From Rhizophagus sp. LPA8_4_AMF (Eukaryota > Glomeromycota > Glomeromycetes > Glomerales > Glomeraceae), in NCBI GenBank assembly GCA_021464525.1, contig JADRCO010000385.1, positions 1 through 35,016 on the forward strand: a stretch of DNA of 35,016 nucleotides. The letters run 5' to 3'. Positions 32,087 through 35,016 of this stretch are shown here, piece after piece. Made by a program: the position numbers and the translations under genes. The notes under the pieces are model-generated. The model had not been told where the DNA came from. It saw nothing but the letters and a program-made list of their open reading frames with translations, and did no database searches. Every line of letters begins with the position of its first letter. Position 1 is the first letter of the stretch.

Positions 32087-33757
32087 TCAATTATTTGCAC
32101 AAATCTTATTTAACATAATACTTGCATCTTTTACTCCATTATTTAAAGCTTTTTTGTACCAAATAACTGCTTTTCCAATATCCACTTTAGTTCCTATGCC
32201 ATAATAATAACAATGACCTAAACAATGTTGTCCTTTAGCAAACTCATTATTAGCAGATTTAAAATACCATTCAAATGCTTTATTATAATTTCTTGCTATT
32301 CCTTGACCATATTTATAACAATGTGCTAAATTATATTGACCAAAATTACAACCATTATTTGCTGATTTTGAATACCATTCAAATGCTTTATTATAATTTC
32401 TATCCGTTCCAATTCCATATCTATAGCAAAATCCTAAACTACATTGACCATTAGCACATCCGTTAATAGCTGATTTATAATACATTTCAAATGCCTTATT
32501 ACAATCTCTCTCTGTTCCAAGTCCATCTCTATAACAAAATCCTAAATTATTTTGACTCTCAGCGCATCCATTATTAGCTGATATGGAATACCATTCAAAT
32601 GCTTTTTTATAATCTTTATTCGTTCCAAGTCCATTTTTATAACAATATCCTAAATTATTTTGACCCTCAGCAAATCCATTATTAGCCGATTTAGAATACC
32701 ATTCAAATGCTTTTTTATAATCTTTATCCGTCCCAAGTCCATTTTTATAACAATATCCTAAAGTATTTTGTCCCCTAGCAAATCCGTTATTAGCTGATTT
32801 AAAATACCATTTAAATGCTTTATCATAATCTTGTGATATTCCTCTCCCATAATAATAACATTCTCCTAAATAAAATTGCCCTTCAGCATATTCATTATCG
32901 GCTGATTTAGAAAACCATTCAAATGCTTTATTACAATCTTGTGATATTCCTTTCCCATAATAATAACATTTTCCTAAGTTATTTTGACCTTCAGCACATC
33001 CATTATTGGCTGATTTTAAATACCATTTATATGCTATCACTTCGTTTTTGTCTATCCCGAGTCCATAATAATAACATTCTCCTAAATTATTCTGACCTTC
33101 AGCATGTCCATTATTGGCTGATTTAGAATACCATTCAAATGCTTTATTATGATCTTGTGTCACTCCCTTACCATGTTGATAACAATATCCCAAATTATAT
33201 TGAGCAATTGGATCACCTTTTCTAGCAGATTTTAAATATTTAACTGCAACATCACTTAAATTTCTTAGATCAGAGATAATATCTTTATAATAAAATAATG
33301 ATAATAAATATTTTCCAATAATAACATTATAACTTTGTAATAACCCGAATTCATTATTTTCATTATCGTTTTCTTCCAATAAACTTAAATTTGTAAAATT
33401 TTGAATTAAAGATTTTTCATTATTAATAGCTAATAAAAAAAATCCCAATGACTTGTCTTTATCAACATCACAATCGATACCATATTGATAAAAAAATCCA
33501 ATTATACTGGAAAACCAGAATTCACTTTTTTTATGATTTTGTATTAATTCTAAAATTTGTTTGGTACTTTTATCATTATTTTTTATCCATTCGATTATAG
33601 TATTTTCAAATTTATGAAAATCATCCATATAAATGATTTTATGATAAAAATTTTTTAAGAATTCTTTCAAAAAATTTTCATCATTATCTGTGATTGGACT
33701 ATGAATTATTTTATCTAAAAAAATTGTAGAATGTGACATTTTAAAATGTAAGATCAT
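32087..33757 (-). CDS. Sel1-repeat protein
   Basis: Single exon, 556 aa, ending in TGA. The first ATG is at 33757; a second Met six codons in (33739) is an equally good start. Residues about 1-170 are a helical N-terminal region (KSEFWFSSIIGFFYQYGID...DKDKSLGFF) seen in other fungal Sel1 proteins, including one divergent Sel1-like unit. From about 172 to 540 come ten 36-residue Sel1 (TPR-like) repeats with the pattern NNGxAEGQxNLGxCYxxGxGxxxDxxKAFEWYxKSA, and then a partial eleventh. Sel1 repeats form an alpha-solenoid used as a protein-protein scaffold, for example in ER-associated degradation and kinase signalling adaptors. In Glomeromycotina they are often fused to a kinase domain; none is present here. 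No signal peptide or membrane segment is seen. The repeats are similar at the DNA level (108-bp period), which favours copy-number change by unequal crossing-over. Partner unknown. Confidence 0.93.
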   Translation of the reverse strand: MILHFKMSHSTIFLDKIIHSPITDNDENFLKEFLKNFYHKIIYMDDFHKFENTIIEWIKNNDKSTKQILELIQNHKKSEFWFSSIIGFFYQYGIDCDVDKDKSLGFFLLAINNEKSLIQNFTNLSLLEENDNENNEFGLLQSYNVIIGKYLLSLFYYKDIISDLRNLSDVAVKYLKSARKGDPIAQYNLGYCYQHGKGVTQDHNKAFEWYSKSANNGHAEGQNNLGECYYYGLGIDKNEVIAYKWYLKSANNGCAEGQNNLGKCYYYGKGISQDCNKAFEWFSKSADNEYAEGQFYLGECYYYGRGISQDYDKAFKWYFKSANNGFARGQNTLGYCYKNGLGTDKDYKKAFEWYSKSANNGFAEGQNNLGYCYKNGLGTNKDYKKAFEWYSISANNGCAESQNNLGFCYRDGLGTERDCNKAFEMYYKSAINGCANGQCSLGFCYRYGIGTDRNYNKAFEWYSKSANNGCNFGQYNLAHCYKYGQGIARNYNKAFEWYFKSANNEFAKGQHCLGHCYYYGIGTKVDIGKAVIWYKKALNNGVKDASIMLNKICANN

Positions 33758-35016
33758 TATGAATAATGTGTACTGTATATATATAAAAAATAAATACTAA
33801 CCATATAGGGTTAACAATACGCCCATAATGCATGTCGTGTTCCTATTGTTTGATAATTAGCAGATCAAGCAAATCAAGGTAAATATAATAATAATATAAA
33901 AAAAAGACTAGTATTGAAAAAGCAATTTGTAACCTAAAATAACTTAATTTTAATAATTAACGCATTTCAATTTTCATACAAATGTGTAAAATTTCATAAA
34001 TTTTGTGGCGTAAAATTTTAGGAATTTTCTGTAATCTTAGAGAGATTTACCCAAGATCATATGATCTTTCCTTTTTTCTTGATTGGTGACACTAATATAA
34101 GGAATATATTCACACGTTCGTAATGTACTCTTAGATTTTAATTTTCTTTATTCCTGAAACCATTAATACTTTGGTAACTTTGATTTGTTTTGATTTTTTT
34201 TTTCTATTTTCGATAATGACATTTTAGATATAACGGATGAGTAAGCAATTAAGAAAATTTTATATTTCATATTTGCACTTAATTTAATCCTGATAAAGTC
34301 CAAGTAGTAATAAACCACAATATCATTAATTAGCCCCATCAAAATCATAAAATTTTGATAATACAAGAAGTTCAAACCCTCAGAAATATGTAAAACGTCA
34401 AGTATAAGAAACGCAATCATTTTGGATCTGATAAAAATTCATTAAAAATGTAAGTTCAAGGGAAAGGAAACATCTCGTGATTTAGATGTTTTGTACGAAT
34501 TTTCGTTCTAATAAAAGTCTCCGAAAAAAAAAAAATATTTAAAAAAATAATACAAATGAAAATAATAAATTTTGATGTCTATGACTTTGAGATTGATTTC
34601 AAGATTGATATCTTCTTTTATCTTCTTCTATCATCGATGATCTCTTTGAAAATCATGATCTGTACCAGTATTCATACTGACGGTAATCATTAATATTCTC
34701 ATTTGAACAAATCTTAAATTGTTTGCATTTGAAATTGATAATTATCCATTTGCAGTCAAAATTCATCACATATTTTAATAAAATACATCTAATCAAACTG
34801 TTCTTACTGTTCAGGCTTGTAATGGAAAATCTTCTTGTTATCATCCATTACACACGCCTACATGCATTGTGGCGGAGTGAAAGTAAGAAAATAGTGTAAT
34901 CCTAAATTGGGTAGTAAAAAGATATTATTGATTTTTTAAGTACTTTTCATAATAGTCAATAGTAGATAGCAATTCAAACAGAAACCTTTGCGAGAAATCA
35001 ACACTCCCGTATGCTA
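33758..35016. other. Intergenic upstream of the Sel1 gene
   Basis: Promoter side of the Sel1 gene, with a TATATATAAAAAATAAA run at 33776-33792, about 20-35 bp before the start. Minus-strand frames at 34163-34420 (85 codons) and 34653-34844 (63 codons) have no recognised domain. They could be exon fragments but are not supported. Confidence 0.4.

Noticed and set aside
34163..34844. Two short minus-strand frames (34163-34420, 34653-34844)
   Set aside because: No domain; possible exon fragments but no consistent splice model was found.
1..35016. CRISPR array, rRNA, tRNA, or bacterial operon features
   Set aside because: No regularly spaced direct repeats, no tRNA A/B-box with cloverleaf, no rRNA-like block; gene structure is eukaryotic with introns.

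Overview
The window looks like nuclear DNA of a fungus, most likely an arbuscular mycorrhizal fungus (Glomeromycotina, Rhizophagus-like). The grounds are extreme AT-richness, short GT-AG introns (about 60-115 bp), long gene-poor stretches full of small inverted-repeat transposon relics, and a gene set typical of that group: a BTB-BACK-TLDc protein and a Sel1-repeat protein (both hugely expanded families there), a GPI-type cupredoxin, and an NMA111-like double HtrA protease. The assignment is an inference from family content; no marker gene is present.

Layout: 1-202, right end of a Tc1/mariner-like element. 1012-2705 (+), two-exon BTB-BACK-TLDc gene with an unusual membrane-segment tail. 2706-4607, intergenic with a small GC-rich foldback and one copy of a dispersed repeat. 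4608-4923 (+), two-exon gene for a 79-residue secreted cysteine-containing peptide; it is split by an intron and missed by a simple ORF scan. 4924-11397, an AT desert holding a MITE, a decayed partial copy of the secreted-peptide gene (about 8719-8850) and a coding relic near 10340-10675. 11398-14786 (+) and 21906-25276 (-), two full-length seven-exon NMA111-like genes in tail-to-tail orientation. The 7.1 kb between them carries a pogo-like MITE, a cupredoxin gene with an apparent one-base frameshift (18470-19131), a 1.3 kb foldback element with another MITE nested in it, and a near-perfect hairpin. 25277-32086 is gene-poor, with polypyrimidine tracts, more MITEs and a decayed reverse-strand copy of the cupredoxin gene (30275-30806). 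32087-33757 (-), single-exon Sel1-repeat gene. 33758-35016, nothing assignable.

The genes do not form a pathway or cluster. The main theme is local duplication and decay: a complete inverted duplication of the protease, with very uneven divergence along its length, and partial dead copies of both the secreted-peptide gene and the cupredoxin gene within about 4-12 kb of their parents. I see no CRISPR array, rRNA or convincing tRNA, and no clear evidence of an undescribed multi-gene system.
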